Notes: generated by a model not told the origin, from the sequence alone. A stretch of DNA of 64,000 nt from Rhynchonema sp. JSB1_4 (GCA_030248065.1 JASAMV010005820.1:1-64000); one strand, 5' to 3'; counted from the stretch's first letter, positions 13,701 to 25,814 are shown. Made by a program: numbers and translations.

Positions 13701-16700
13701 GATTTGTTGAGATTGACCGTTGAGGCCTAGAATTGAGAAATAATGTCTTTTTCACCAATAACATCGATATTTCCCGAACACATCGACACCAACGTTGTGT
13801 AAGTTGTCGACTGCCAGCCCCGACCCGCATCGATGCTCCGATCTGCGGTGCGTTGATTTCGTTGGTCGCGTCTCGTGCAGACACGTGCTCGGCTGCTGCC
13901 TTGGCTTGCAATCGCAGCGACTGTTTGTTCATTCGGGCAGTCAGACTGTGCACTGGAATGGGGAGGGACAGTGGTGATATGGACGACATTGTCATGTATA
14001 GGTTTGGGTCACACATGGGAGCACTGCGTGTGCGTATAATGTACCATCAGGCCAGGTTGGCACTACCGAAACTCAGTTGCGTCAGTGTGCACGCAAGTCG
14101 ACTGATGTTTTGCAGATTGTTGTGTTTTGTTGAGCGAAAATGGATTTCGACATCGCTCATATGATGTTTCGCTGGAAACTCTCGAAAATTTTAGGCCGGC
14201 GGCAGGTTATCATGCTTGATAAACAGATTGCGGTCGGAATCGGATCTGCCTCGGTGGTAACATGTGACATTTATTAACAACGGAACTTTCGAGATTCTGC
14301 TCTATACCCCTATTGTGGTTTGATATAGCCAAAAAGTCACTGACCTCGTCCAACGGCACGGGCATCAGTGACCGAATACGGCGACTGCGACCTCGATCGT
14401 GCGGCCGTTGTCATTCGTGCGGCGGACTGTCCGCGGCTGCCGGTGCCCTTGCGACCAAGGCACGGGGTCGAAAGTATGATCAACAACAGAAAGTCGAGTT
14501 TGTAGCGCATTTTAGATATAGATTTAGATACTGAAACTGGGGTATGATATACCGTATGCAGCGCTTTGACACACCCTGAACGGAACAGACTTTTCAGGCT
14601 TGGGCTGGGGTGGGGCTATGGGTTATGCTCATGTCTGTAGGCTTAGGCTGCGATTTCATCTGGGGCCCAAGCCTAAAGGAACGGACGAACGTCTTTAGCA
14701 TAAACCCCATAAAAACACAACACGATTCATTATGTTTCCGAGACCACATAAGACCTCATCCAGAAGTGCCTTGAACAACTGCTGCTGACAGCCATAAATA
14801 AGGGCTAAGCTATACACGGGCACTTACAGTATATAGCCCATGTTCTGTGTAATGTTCGGTTGACAACTCCTAAAAATGCCTAGTGGTTTTTCTAAAGTGG
14901 TCTTCTTTTCGTCAGAAAAAGCACTAATGTCTCTCTTCGCGTATGTTACACGAGAGCTGACAGTCAATCGTGTTGTCGTCCTAAAAAGCCAAAAACACCA
15001 AATTGCCGAAAAACATGAGAAAAACAGATGAGAGCGCACACGTCGCTTCCGTCAGACAAAAGTGACACGGAAACAACAGATGAACAAATTGCACAACCTT
15101 GTTCTAGCCACAGTATCTCTCAAGCTGTTGACAATTAGATACTACAGTAATCGCGCGTGAAATTTAAGAGAAATTATTGCTTTGAGCATAATTTAGCGTC
15201 AGCGCTAATATAAAAACTTGCGTTTCGGCTAACGTCTGTGAACCTCTAGTTCCAAAAGAAAGTTCACACGTACATAAGTGATGCATACATAAGCTGCTGT
15301 TGTAATAAGTGTTGTTGGTGCGTGCGTTTGTCCGGCTTGTGTAATAAACAACGCAGCGGTTGTGTACGCCGCCACGTGTGCATTCACCAAAGCAAACCAA
15401 AACGTCGAAAATTTGTCAACGCACGCGTGCACGCTTGTCGGTGTCATTGTGCTGTTTTGGGGAGGACACTGGCAGTTGGCAGCAATTTTGGATGTTTCCT
15501 GGGTACCGATTTACGGGTCAGTAACACCGCATACACCGTGGTACCCAACGTCAGACACAAACACCGTTGAGCGGAATATACATACCTACAGCCAAAAAAA
15601 CGTTGGTTCTCGGGCCCATCCGATACTGCGAGCAGCACTTTTTGGTTTGCTGATGACGTAAATTGGACTCTGTGCGTTGAGCAGACTATGAGCTCAGCTC
15701 AACCAAAACTGGTGTTTCAACATTATGCTGCCTGCCACGTTGTGTAAAAAGACACTTTCGTTCAATCACCATCATAAAGTGATAATTTTATAAGCCCATC
15801 AGCTCTCAACTTTCAAAGATAACGTTTGGCCTCAAGTGTAGCGTTTTTGAAACAATATGCGCAGCTTGGAACCCTTGTGGGGCATTTCGTTGTTATCAAC
15901 AAAAAGTGAGGAGTTAGAGAATAGAAACTTCAGTGATAAAAAGTTGGAGCCACGTTGTTTTTTAGTGGAATACTGCTTTTGACAGTGGAGACACGCGCGT
16001 TAACGATATGGTCTTTCTCATTGTTCGCAGCCATATTTTACGTGGAGGGTGGCGCTGAACGATTGTCGGGATGATAATTTTCGTTGCGGCCAAACTTGGG
16101 TTTTTTAGAACAACCAGGTGGCATAGTCGAATATGGTCGAATTTCCTTGAAAGGTCAGGGGCTTTGCTTGGGCACCAGCGTTCCAGTAGACCACGACATC
16201 ATTTTCTCATCGGGCGTGCGTTGTGCTCATAGATTTATGGTGATGCGAGCGAAAAATCTTCGGATGAAAAAATCGGTATGTTTTAGCAACGCAACGCTCC
16301 GTTTTCGTCTTCGTGTTGGGGCCAACGGCAATACACAGGTGATCAATACAAATCATCTGCTCGCTGATTCTGTACCGAAACAAACACCAAATTCTGACGA
16401 AAGATAGACACATAAGCATACCTTCATTTTCATAATAGTATGTACCTCTACAGTATACATTATGTACTTACATACATCTATATGTACATGTTGTACTGTA
16501 GTGGGAGGAAAGCAAAGTCAAACGTCGCGTTTATCAAGCTGTTAAACGTGTCAAAAAACTTGTGACCTAGAAATGCATGATAAACGTCCATCTATACCAA
16601 TGTACACCAACAAAGCAGTCAGAATCTTTCCGATCATTATTCGTGACGAAAATTTATGGGCAACACGTGGTTTCGCCCGTTGACTTTGAGCAACACGAAA

Positions 16701-17327
16701 AGTAGATCGTTAGCTTGTGAAAGCTGACCGCAAGCACTCACACAACAGAACCGCACCAATATAAAACCTAAAATGGCAATTTGCCAAGCTATAGCCTTTC
16801 ACCAAACCCAACTCGAATTGCAGGGTTACGGGGCGCACGTGACGTCGGCGCTGAGCGAGTGGTTGATGTCGTTGTGTTTCAACCTCTACATTCTCAGTTT
16901 CGCCGTCGAGTTCTGGTACGCACATCTGACGCCACCTCGGTTGCTGCTTCGTGACCACCACCACATTCAGCCACTCGAGCATCCAACCATCCCGGTCACC
17001 TATCAGCCGAAGGACCAGGTGCTCCAAAAGAAACACTCGTTGCCGACGATGCTTGGTCACTTGGCCGGACACAGCAACAACACCAGCTTGGAGCGAACCA
17101 CAACCAACAATGGATTGAATAATGGCAACAATAGTGACAACAGCAGCAACAGTGACGGCGCAATCAACCACAATCACAACTACGATCCGGTGGCCAACCC
17201 GATCTTGTACCCAATCACAACCTTGCAGACAAGGGTGCACCGGGCGCTCGTCAGGCAGAAACAAACCTCGGCCGGCACATCAACGTCGATATCAGGCGAT
17301 TTCTTTGTGGAAATCGGCGGCGAATGA
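10773..17327 (+). CDS. DRAM-family (Frag1/DRAM/Sfk1) six-helix membrane protein
   Basis: The product belongs to the DRAM family of lysosomal/endomembrane proteins linked to autophagy. Exons are 10773-10903, 11033-11154, 11370-11524, 11918-12095, 12165-12295 and 16824-17327, giving 406 residues with all phases consistent. Helix 1 (LWLFPVATFTVVVTGVTV) leads into the family hallmark NNHVDPFLPYISDAG...PPES. It is followed by IYIRHRQ-type loop sequence (VYIRHRQIVEYY), GVGLVANFE, a fourth-exon pair of helices, and the final helix starting HVTSALSEWLMSLCF. The order and spacing match human DRAM2 without gaps through the second helix. The last exon adds a tail of over 120 residues, Asn-rich around 325-365, which DRAM1/2 lack. 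The 4.5-kb last intron (12296-16823) contains a CX-module gene on the other strand. The GT at 10904 was chosen as donor because it alone restores phase. Confidence 0.88.
12650..14414 (-). CDS. CX-module secreted or membrane-anchored protein, nested in the DRAM intron
   Basis: This is a nematode CX-module protein. The core exon is 12650-13106 (reverse), preceded by 13205-13365. Together they give GRSYFWLDAN, RRLCKYRIKSTD, HHPCSWINNGTQR and the clustered cysteines ...FTCTESELCCQMDCC, the typical CX ending. After the module come a Ser/Thr/Gln-rich stretch and a hydrophobic C-terminus (LWTIIFLVTSLLVPF), suggesting a tail anchor or GPI signal. Two upstream exons are proposed from phase agreement, 13825-13952 and 14345-14414 (start MTTAARSRSQSPY), giving 271 residues. 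These two and the 13106 acceptor are uncertain. No clear signal peptide is seen in this model, so the true first exon may differ. The function of CX modules is unknown. The core CX assignment is solid. Confidence 0.72.
14415..16823. other. Remainder of the last DRAM intron
   Basis: About 2.4 kb inside the intron, upstream of the nested gene. Open frames around 15.2-15.7 kb occur on both strands but show no consistent splicing or family similarity. No defined repeat was delimited. Confidence 0.4.
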
Positions 17328-18323
17328 GCTGATCGATTTACTTGATGTACAGTTGATGAAACGTGTAATTCTACGATATTAATTGATGCCAACTGTCCCA
17401 ACTGTGATTAAGGCGTAACATTGGATGCTACCGGTGACGTGCCGTACTTCGTCGTTGTAACGCGGATATTCTACCAGAAATGCTAACTATATTTTTATTC
17501 CGTAATTTGTGTGATCATTTGCTTACGAACACTGTATATAATGTTTTAAACTCACGTAGATTTTGTCGCAATCGACCCCGATTTCGGACGTGGTGAACTT
17601 GCAAAGCGCAAAGAAAGAGAAAATCATCATGCTCTACGTTGTGTGCCACAACGCGTAACGTTTCCCAAATCAGCAGCCACGTCTTGAATGTTTCACCATT
17701 TTGCCAGCTCCGAAATCGGGCTCGTGTTGGCGCATAGGTTTACTTTACAAATTGATGGGCAAGTGATAAAAACATCTTCAATACGATACATGTGCTGTAT
17801 GATAACGTAATGTCCGATGCAGTAAAGTTACGAAGTACACTTAAGATGCAAGGTGAAAATAACGAGTTGAGCATTACTTTATAAATGACAAAATCTTGTA
17901 AATAAATAAATCATATGTAAACTCAAACCAAGCTTGTGTATTTGCGAGCGTTCGTGCGTGTTCATCCGTGTATGTACAGTATTTATACATTCGACTGTAA
18001 CACGCGTTTCCAATTTGGTGACAACTGACACGCATATTGATACAAGAATTAAATTGACACACGCGACGGGCGGGCACATGGCAACTTGACCCTGATTATT
18101 TTGTGCGACCTTGTGTCTACCACAAACATGCGTGTCTTACAAACACACTTTCTCCCCGAGATTGCATCGTTTTTACAACAATATACCGACGAAGCAATTC
18201 AAGTTTAACAGCCTTATCCTTAATTTCTCGGTTTTGACACATTGCGCTACGTTTTGAACGTAGTTTCGTAGTGCAAACGGATATCAAAGATTGTAACGAG
18301 ATTAAAAATTATTTATTTGGAAA
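17328..18323. other. Intergenic, no gene recognised
   Basis: About 1 kb between the DRAM-family gene and the next + strand gene. It is AT-rich, with no exon or delimited repeat seen. Confidence 0.5.
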
Positions 18324-21300
18324 ATGGCTCGAATTCTAGTGACCATCGTTGCTCTTTGTAGCTGGTCATCTGTTGAGGTTTGCTATCGAAACGTTTTTGG
18401 CTATTTCGTTATTGCCAAGATCTGCAGCAGTCTGTGGAGCTAATACTGTGCAAGGCTTTGCATTTTGTATATTTGTTGTTCGTTATTTGTTGTTCACTAT
18501 ATTTATTGTTGCAGTGTCAAGGCACATTCCATCCCTGCGCACGCCAACTGAGTGAATTCGAGAATTGCATGCACAACGCGTACCCATGTCGATCGGACAC
18601 TTTTCGTATCGACGGGGTCACGCCCAAAATCAATGCGTTGAAACGACGTGCTTACAAATGCTACACAAGGTTGGTGTCTGGGCTTTCTTGCAATTTTCTA
18701 AATTCTGACCAACGAGCGCATTTATGTAATTCAACAGTAACGGCTGCGAGAATGCGCCCATCTATGAAACATTAGAGCACAAACGTCACAAACTGCCGGT
18801 GAAGAACGCCGCGTTGGAGCTGTATGAGAACCTGCTGCCGGCGTCAAGTTGGTTTTTTCTCAAAAGTATCATTTTTTGTCATTTTTTGGAAATTAGAAAA
18901 AAGAATTGTGCTCACAGAGCTCGGGCCAATTTCGCCGTTCGACTTGGCGTCGCGTCGCAACCCGATCATCATTCGTGGCACACCTAGTGAACCGGCGCAT
19001 CGACGATTGCACTTGACGGACATGCACGACACGATGCGAGAATGTGGACGTAAGGTTGGCATGCCATTTGATCAGGATGGAGAATTTCAGAAAGTCAAAA
19101 TTGGGATCAGTCAATTTTAGGAAAAACGATGGTCAACTTCATCCATATCAGTCAAAGTCTGACAGAAGTTATCCTCAATGCCTTGTTTAGAAATCTAGTT
19201 CTGGGGGATCCAGAACCAGCGATCTGTACGAAAAAGAGAAAACAATCTACAGTATATACATACAATCTACATATATTTGTCTCTAAACAATCAATAAGTT
19301 CTAACTTATTTTCAGCTGATCGACTCGGCCCTATCAGCTCCGATCACCAAATGCATGCACGGAGAGCCGTCCTACGCGTACTTCTACTTTCCACATGTCG
19401 CCTCAGATGAGATAGTCGATTTGCCCTATAACGTATCAGAGGATCAGAATCCATTGACGCAGAATCGGGACAAATTCAATGTTTTTATTGACAGGTTCGT
19501 ACTTTTTCCGGAGCTATGCCCAATAGGACCATTTGCATTGAGATGCAAATAATTGCAGACTTTATTACGAGGCGTCGACAACCGTGATCGAAAAACATTG
19601 CCAGACAACTGGAAACCGGTAACATGCACGGAGTTTTTGTTGCGAATTCAATCTACCATTATTTATAGAGACCCTGTATTTGCACCAATATTATTTTTCT
19701 TCCGATCTGCCGTTGACCTCCAAATCACCACTCTCGATCATGAACACCAGTGACGGAAATCAGTCTCGATCATGTCACTATAAAGAGGGCCAGAGAAAGT
19801 GCAAATACTCAAATAAGCCCGGATGCCTTGGACCTTCAGTTTCGACCGTAACATGACCACTCGAGTGCAGGAGTGTTTATCGCAAGTGCTGGCTGACAGT
19901 GAGAAAATCATGATGCAGAATGGAGTGCACGAAGGGCAGATGCGCGCCAAAAGGTTCTGCAAGGCGCGTAATGAATGCGAAACGTTGTGAGTTGCGTCGG
20001 TGACGTTTCAGATTTAGGCGGAATGTCGATCAATTTGAGTTGTGCCTGATATTCAGGCTGACGCATGATTGTCGCAAACAACGCCAACGCCAACCGCACG
20101 TGTTCTGCGACTGCGCAGCGCGTATGCTGAAGAAAATTGATGTTTCATCGTACTTTCATTGCCTGACCACGGAAGGCGGCGTGAATATTTCGCCGTCAGA
20201 TTTCTACATGAACCGTGGCCGAATGGTTGACTATCAAACGCTGGGTGAACACATTACGTATGAGGTCCTGCTTAAATGGATGGATAATTCTGACATGCGA
20301 TGCCTGATTTTACAAGGCTGCTTACAGATCCGTGACCAACTGGACAGTTTGTGTACGGCGTTGGGCGTGACGCTGCGTAGCGGACTGGACGACGACTCGC
20401 TTTGTGAATTCGACTCGTTGTTGGCTTGGTCTGCCAGTTTGCCTGGCAGGGAACAATGGGACAGGTTAATACTGTAGGTATTGGTCGCACAATGACTATA
20501 TGAGAATCCATCCCCATATTTTTCCTACATCGGCAAGGAGGGTTTCTGGCGATTTTTTCAAATTGAATCAGGTTTTGACAAGGAGTTATTTTCTCTTTCT
20601 TTTCCCGCTTTATTTATCGGGAGTGATCAACGTGTGTGTGCTGTATATCGATTTCACACATAAAGCATGTAACACGTGGCTACAGTAACCCAAGCCCGAA
20701 CCATTTCGGTTGCGCAGAATTCAGGGTGAAACTTCTGCACACGTGTGTTTCTCATTCTTCTCACTGATAAGCATGCAAAGTTCTTGTCAAAACCTGGTTC
20801 AATTTGAAAAAAATGCCAAATATCCGCCTTTTCAATGCAGGAAAATTAAGGGGATGGATTCTCATATAGTCATTGTGCGACCAATATACACTGCATGTTT
20901 GCGTTTGGGACAGCTATCGCACGACTTTGTGCACACATACTGGGCGGACAGCGTGCAATGAACCAACTGGCAAGCGTTTTTAGCCATCGGATGCTTTTAC
21001 GATGTTCTGGTGCACCGCCAGTCTAGCTGTACAACGGCAGCAACCAAAACACGCTCCATAATTCCCATTCAATTAAATGCGAAACAACGACTGCTGTCAA
21101 AATCTTGTTTTAATATCAGAATCTTCCTGGATGGCGTTCCAAACACGTACTGGATGGTGAAGAACGAACGTCGGAGGAATGAACGAAGAAGAAACAGGAT
21201 GGAGCCGATTCGACGTTGGTCCTATGTATAAAATGGGAGGCAGTTTGGTGCAAATGATTGAAAATAGATGTCGAGCACAAAAATGTTGCGACTTTTCAGC

Positions 21301-23370
21301 AAAAATCGGTGCGCCCAGAGCCGCTTTTGACCCACTTCCGCCGTTGACCACTGCCAGTCCCGACAGTCACTCAAGGGGCAACGATGATGACAATAAATTG
21401 TGCTCGGTGATGACAAAGGTGCAAACGGTGACCGCCAGACATTGCAGGAAGGGCGAGAAGAAACGTGAAAATGGTTGGTGGTTGTTTTGGTAATGTGTTT
21501 GTCGACAGAGCTTTTAGCTCATGCCCAACCATGCCCCCAACACAAACAAGTTTTTGTGTGGCTATTTACCAGTTCAGCCCCGCGCATTTTTTGTCACAGT
21601 TTGGGGTTTGCGATGTGGAAAATTGAAATGTGACACGAGTTTGTTCACATACAGTATGTATATCTACCGACCTTAACTCAAATTTGTCACAGGTTCACCC
21701 ATCAATGGAGATGTGCGCACAGTGGTGAAAGAGCCAACTGAATTTGTGCCCTTTCCTGGTTCGGATGGGGTCAACATTCAATTCTCATTGGATCCAGGTG
21801 CGTAAACCCTTGTTCATTCTTTCTGTCTTCTTATACGGTGGGCTACTGTAGCGAGAAAGGAAGGTTGAGATCGAAATGAGATTTCGAAGTTTTATGGTCC
21901 AGCACACGAACAATAAATTTGAATTCCCCCGATTTTGCCAAAGCCATGGCCAGAACAAACAATGGCAAGTGTGTGCCTCTTGATTTTGTGTAACCGGTAG
22001 CACAATCACTGATGCACTGCACCAGTCTGTTACACCACAACAAAACGGCCCCCGCAGCACTGTCTGTGCGTTCTGCTTCTGACCTGCACCCGCCCAGTGC
22101 TGAATGACGCACACACACACACAACAGGAACACAGCACTCTGCTGACAGTGTACCGCTCCGAGACAGCAGTGTACATGTACATGTGTGTGCGAGTGCCTG
22201 CCAAACCCACACACATTCGAACGAAAATCAATAGGCGCACCTATGGTCGGGTATGATGTTGCAACTGCCAAATAAATAACCTTTGGTGGGTCACAGTGGT
22301 TGAATCCTCTGAAAAGAACTGCAGGGCCTTCTCACGAAGACCCGTCGCAGTGTTTTTGTAGTTCTCCTCTGGGTTTTACCTTTGGAGACGCCAGAACTAA
22401 AAAATCTCGTCTAATGGCACTCCCACAGCTCTTCATAATGGTTTGAGATTGGGCTTGTTCTTAGGCTCCTGGTTGGTTTAAATGCGGGCCGAAGATTGGG
22501 TGTACATACATATATGACTGAGCCTGAGCAGCCTGAGATCAGTTGCTGGTTTCTATTCGGTGTAGAAATTCTACCCGGTGTCGAACACAAAATTCTACAC
22601 TTTGGTGTAAATTTTCTACCCTTGCCCATAGTGAACGTGCATAATTCTACCCTCGTGAGTTTCTGTCCTGAGCCAAAACGCCCAAATTGGCTCGAAAGTG
22701 TCAAATATTTGTACCTATCGCTTGAACTGGGTGGAAATATTTCCTTTGGATGGCGCTGCTGCGGCAAGAATGATCCATCGCCACCGGTGTGACTATCGCC
22801 TCACAATTGTTACCTTTCTGGCCCTTTTTGCACTGCGATAGAGTGTAGAATTCTACACCGACGAATGAAAACTCAAATTCAACCCAATTAAATAAGACGT
22901 AAATTTGTACCCGGGGTCGATTCTAGTACTTCTACACCGAATAGAAACTGGCTCCAAATGCGGTATGCAACCGGCTCTGGGAGTCTTCTTCGTAATAACT
23001 CTCATGGCGAACTCTCTAAATCGTAAATGATTCTGAATGAAATTTTGGTGTCCGGTCTGCCGTTCACTATCGATGCCACTCCATACAGTGATCATTATTC
23101 GTGACGACAGAACTTGCCGAGTCCGGTCATGTTACAAAAAACCGAATGGGGTAGACTGTCCCAATCTATGCACTGTAGTCCCAAAACATCCCCTTTTTTC
23201 TCACAGACTCACCAGCGCTGAGCGCAAGTGAAGATGCAAGCGGGATATCGAGTGAAGCAGAAATATTTCTGGCTGCAATGTGTGAATCGATAACCAACCC
23301 GATCAGGGTGGCTCTGTCGAAACTGCCCGTCTGTGATCGACTGACAACATGGCCTATTTTGAATAAGTAA
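18324..23370 (+). CDS. Secreted cysteine-containing protein of unknown family, 12 exons
   Basis: The family was not recognised. The start MARILVTIVALCSWSSVE is a clear signal peptide, so the product is secreted. Exons: 18324-18377, 18515-18669, 18738-18847, 18918-19054, 19316-19494, 19559-19618, 19840-19986, 20057-20436, 20914-21009, 21300-21473, 21693-21797 and 23207-23370, giving 586 residues in one frame. The first half repeats a loose pattern of spaced cysteines (CQGTFHPC...FENCMHNAYPC...KCYTR...GCENAP) and again in exons 5-8 (ITKCMHG, EKHCQTT, QECLSQ, RFCKARNEC, HDCRKQ, FCDCAAR). The second half is Ser/Pro-rich with charged stretches and fewer cysteines, ending CDRLTTWPILNK. It loosely resembles nematode proteoglycan-type secreted proteins such as CPG-4, but this was not confirmed. 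Exons 1-7 are well supported. The exon 8 donor is uncertain (20436 or 20464), as are exons 9-10. Introns carry two transposon-like elements. Confidence 0.65.
20481..20884. mobile_element. MITE with 35-bp perfect terminal inverted repeats and TA target duplication
   Basis: The ends (20481-20515 and 20850-20884) are exact inverted copies starting TTGGTCGCACAATGAC. TA flanks each side (20479-20480 and 20885-20886), as for Tc1/mariner-type insertions. It sits wholly inside intron 8 of the secreted-protein gene. It has no coding capacity. Confidence 0.85.
22540..22955. mobile_element. Inverted-repeat element in the last intron of the secreted-protein gene
   Basis: The left arm TTTCTATTCGGTGTAGAA (near 22549) is mirrored near 22930-22948 (TTCTACACCGAATAGAAA). 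Several more TTCTACAC/GTGTAGAA copies lie in between. It is a non-coding foldback element. Confidence 0.6.
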
Positions 23371-23748
23371 ACATTTTTAATGGTTATGTTTACGTGTTTC
23401 ATGCTTGTTACGTCCAACCGGATAACAGAATGAAACGGTGATATAGTGAATTTGTGCACTGCCGTGCACTTGCACTTTTTATTGCGTGCACACTAGAAGA
23501 AGTGCACTGGATGCTGTCTTGAATAGAAGAAGGTTAAGTGCAAGAAGCATAACTATATACATACATCGTGAAATGAAAAAAGAAGCACAGAAATTCAGCA
23601 AACGACTGTATCACACATACTACATACAGGTAAATATGTATGATATAGTACAAGCAAGCAAAATGAAAAACCTCGCACGCTGTTGTGCAAATATTGCACC
23701 TGTATCTGGACTTGAATCTGATTCTTGGTCGTATCATATCTTGTCAAC

Positions 23749-24670
23749 TTATCTCCTCCCGTTTGACGCAACGCACAGCCAGACAATCCCGCGAATAATC
23801 AGAATGACTCCGATGATGTAGCCACCTGAAGTGCATTAACATTTTATGGGCTTATAGTTTTTTATCACCAGAGTTTTTAAAAGCATCCAATCATATATGA
23901 TTGTGCACAAAAAGATCAAAAATAATTTTCATACCAATCCAAACGAAGTAGTAAGCGCCACCGTCATTTAGCGTGCCGACCTGAGCATAAATCAAAGGCT
24001 TCATTCTATTATGGTGTTGAAGCCTTGCTGCTTGCATTGACTCATAGTTTCCAAAAAGTTAAGTTTCACAAAATTACTGTGTTGCATCTTAGGTGCTGAT
24101 GTACACATACCGTTACGCCGATCGCAGCCCCAATGAATATCATTCCAATGATGATGTACACACAGCCACAACCGGCACCCACGCGCCGAATCGGTCGTGC
24201 TGGTCTGTAAATAGAATTAGTTGGATAATTTAGAAATATTTACAACCCTGAGCTGTGAGGCGTTTGGGGCCGAAACAACACTGGTCTTGCGCACAGGTCA
24301 AAGCACCTTACCGTCTGACCAACAACATTAGTATTTTTTGCTTCAATGCAAGCCTCAAGGCAACCCAGTCTGACTCTGAATTTGCAACGCAAGTCGAAAT
24401 CTAACGCACTGCGGTGGCACAATGATGACATTGGCGGCTGGGCTGGGATCAACAGCACTCGGGTTCCCCGGATACGGGGGTGGAGCGACGGGGGACGCAC
24501 TCAGCGGTGGAGCACTCGGAGCGAATGACGCGTATTGTTGTGGTTGGGGGTGCGGCGAACCTGCACAACGGGCAATGTTGGCCTTTGCAACATTCTGCAA
24601 TCTCAAAATTGTATCTCTACTCACCGTACTGTGTTTCGTAATAGGACGGCAATTTGTCGATGTCGCCCAT
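23749..24670 (-). CDS. Small proline-rich membrane protein with two helices
   Basis: The family was not recognised. Exons on the reverse strand, in transcript order: 24625-24670, 24410-24560, 24111-24204, 23935-23980 and 23749-23825, giving 137 residues with all phases agreeing. The N-terminus is MGDIDKLPSYYETQYG, followed by a Pro/Ser/Ala-rich stretch (about 16-66) containing APPPYPGNP, a PPxY-type motif that could bind WW-domain proteins such as HECT ubiquitin ligases. Then come two hydrophobic segments, CGCVYIIIGMIFIGAAIGVT (about 75-95) and GGYIIGVILIIRGIVWLCV (about 113-131), joined by a short loop, ending ASNGRR. There is no signal peptide, so both termini may be cytosolic. The layout recalls small LITAF/TMEM-like proteins, but nothing specific matches. 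Start and all splice sites have good consensus. Confidence 0.68.
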
Positions 24671-25043
24671 GATTGGGTACACTGTAGGTGTGGTTTTGTG
24701 CTTTGCGCTTGTTTTATATATTGAAAACTTCTGAAAAATGGAAATGAAACTGTGGCCGGAATCTTGGTGAGAATCATGATGTGTACATACATAGAAGCGC
24801 TGACAATCAAAACCTATCACAGCAGCACAAATTTGGAAGAAAATGACAAAAGTGCCAAGAAAACGCTTTGCGATGGTTTGAACCTATGTCACGCTCTTAT
24901 GGGTAGATGCTTATTGCACATCGAACGTTATCAGTTTTACAAGCAGACAGCCACGTAGCGTTATTGATAGAAAGCCTTGTTGCAAAGTAGTTGACGCAGG
25001 TCGTTGACACAACGCATCTATCCCTAAAAATGTTCACTTTTAA

Positions 25044-25179
25044 GGCTTAACTATACTTCGTTCTCTCAGAGAACAAAGAACAAATTCTCGCGCACTGATT
25101 GGTTGTTGAACATACGTGGACCAATCAGCGCGCGAGAATTTGTTCTTTGTTCTCTGAGAGAACGAAGTATAGTTAGGCC
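25044..25179. mobile_element. Near-perfect palindromic MITE with TTAA target duplication
   Basis: The arms of about 60 bp starting GGCTTAACTATACTTCGTTC (left) and its complement (right, one C/T change near the tip) differ at only a few positions. TTAA flanks both sides (25040-25043 and 25180-25183), as for piggyBac-type insertion. A diverged relative lies at 45586-45740. Confidence 0.85.
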
Positions 25180-25585
25180 TTAATGCGTTCAGTCACTCCG
25201 ATCAACTATGCCACAATTTCGCGGATAAAAGTTGGGATAGGATGTATTGTTGACTATGACTTTATGGTGGCATGCGAAAGTGTGACATCATCGTTCACCA
25301 AGTGAAACGCACTGGTAGGTACATGTGTATCTTCTCGCGGTGTTTTGTGACTCAGTGGACAGATGTTTATCAGGATTTAACAAACATTTGGTCATTAAAA
25401 CGTAGTTTTCCGCCGATTTTATCACGAGAGCCGTAGTTCAACTGGAATAAAGGAATATCACCTTTGTTGTACACATACACCAGTTTTGATAAACTTAATA
25501 TCAGGAGGCAGTACATATTCATTTTATCATGCAAGCTGCTCATAAGCCCAAAATCACGACTTTACACATTGACGTGGAATGAAAT

Positions 25586-25755
25586 ACAGTCATCCCTCTT
25601 TATAGAGTGACATGGTCGGGACCTGACGCAGTTTCTTTAAAGAATTTCCTCTGTCAGGAGATTAAAATCGGGGGACCAAAATCGCTTTAAAAATATGTAC
25701 TATATAGACAGTTCCACTATAAAGAATCTCACTATAAAGAGGGTTGCACAGGAAA
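25586..25755. mobile_element. Small element with CCCTCTTTATAG termini
   Basis: The left end ACAGTCATCCCTCTTTATAG and right end CACTATAAAGAGGGTTGCA form an inverted repeat of the pogo/Tc1 MITE style. A solo-looking end CACTATAAAGAGGG occurs near 19776 and a partial one near 229. Confidence 0.55.
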
Positions 25756-25814
25756 GAGTCGAAAATCGGTGCCAAAAGATCTGAATTATCATTATGAAAC
25801 ATTAGATACAAACG

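Larger units (their letters stand above)
24671..25814. other. Intergenic with two transposon-like elements
   Basis: Apart from the elements at 25044-25179 and about 25586-25755 no feature is seen. The stretch separates two reverse-strand genes. Confidence 0.5.

Noticed and set aside
15229..15661. Hydrophobic frames on both strands in the DRAM intron
   Set aside because: No signal peptide, partner exons or consistent splice sites were found.
16710..17264. 184-aa reverse frame opposite the last DRAM exon
   Set aside because: It is a mirror of the exon's composition. The forward frame matches the DRAM C-terminal helix and joins in phase.
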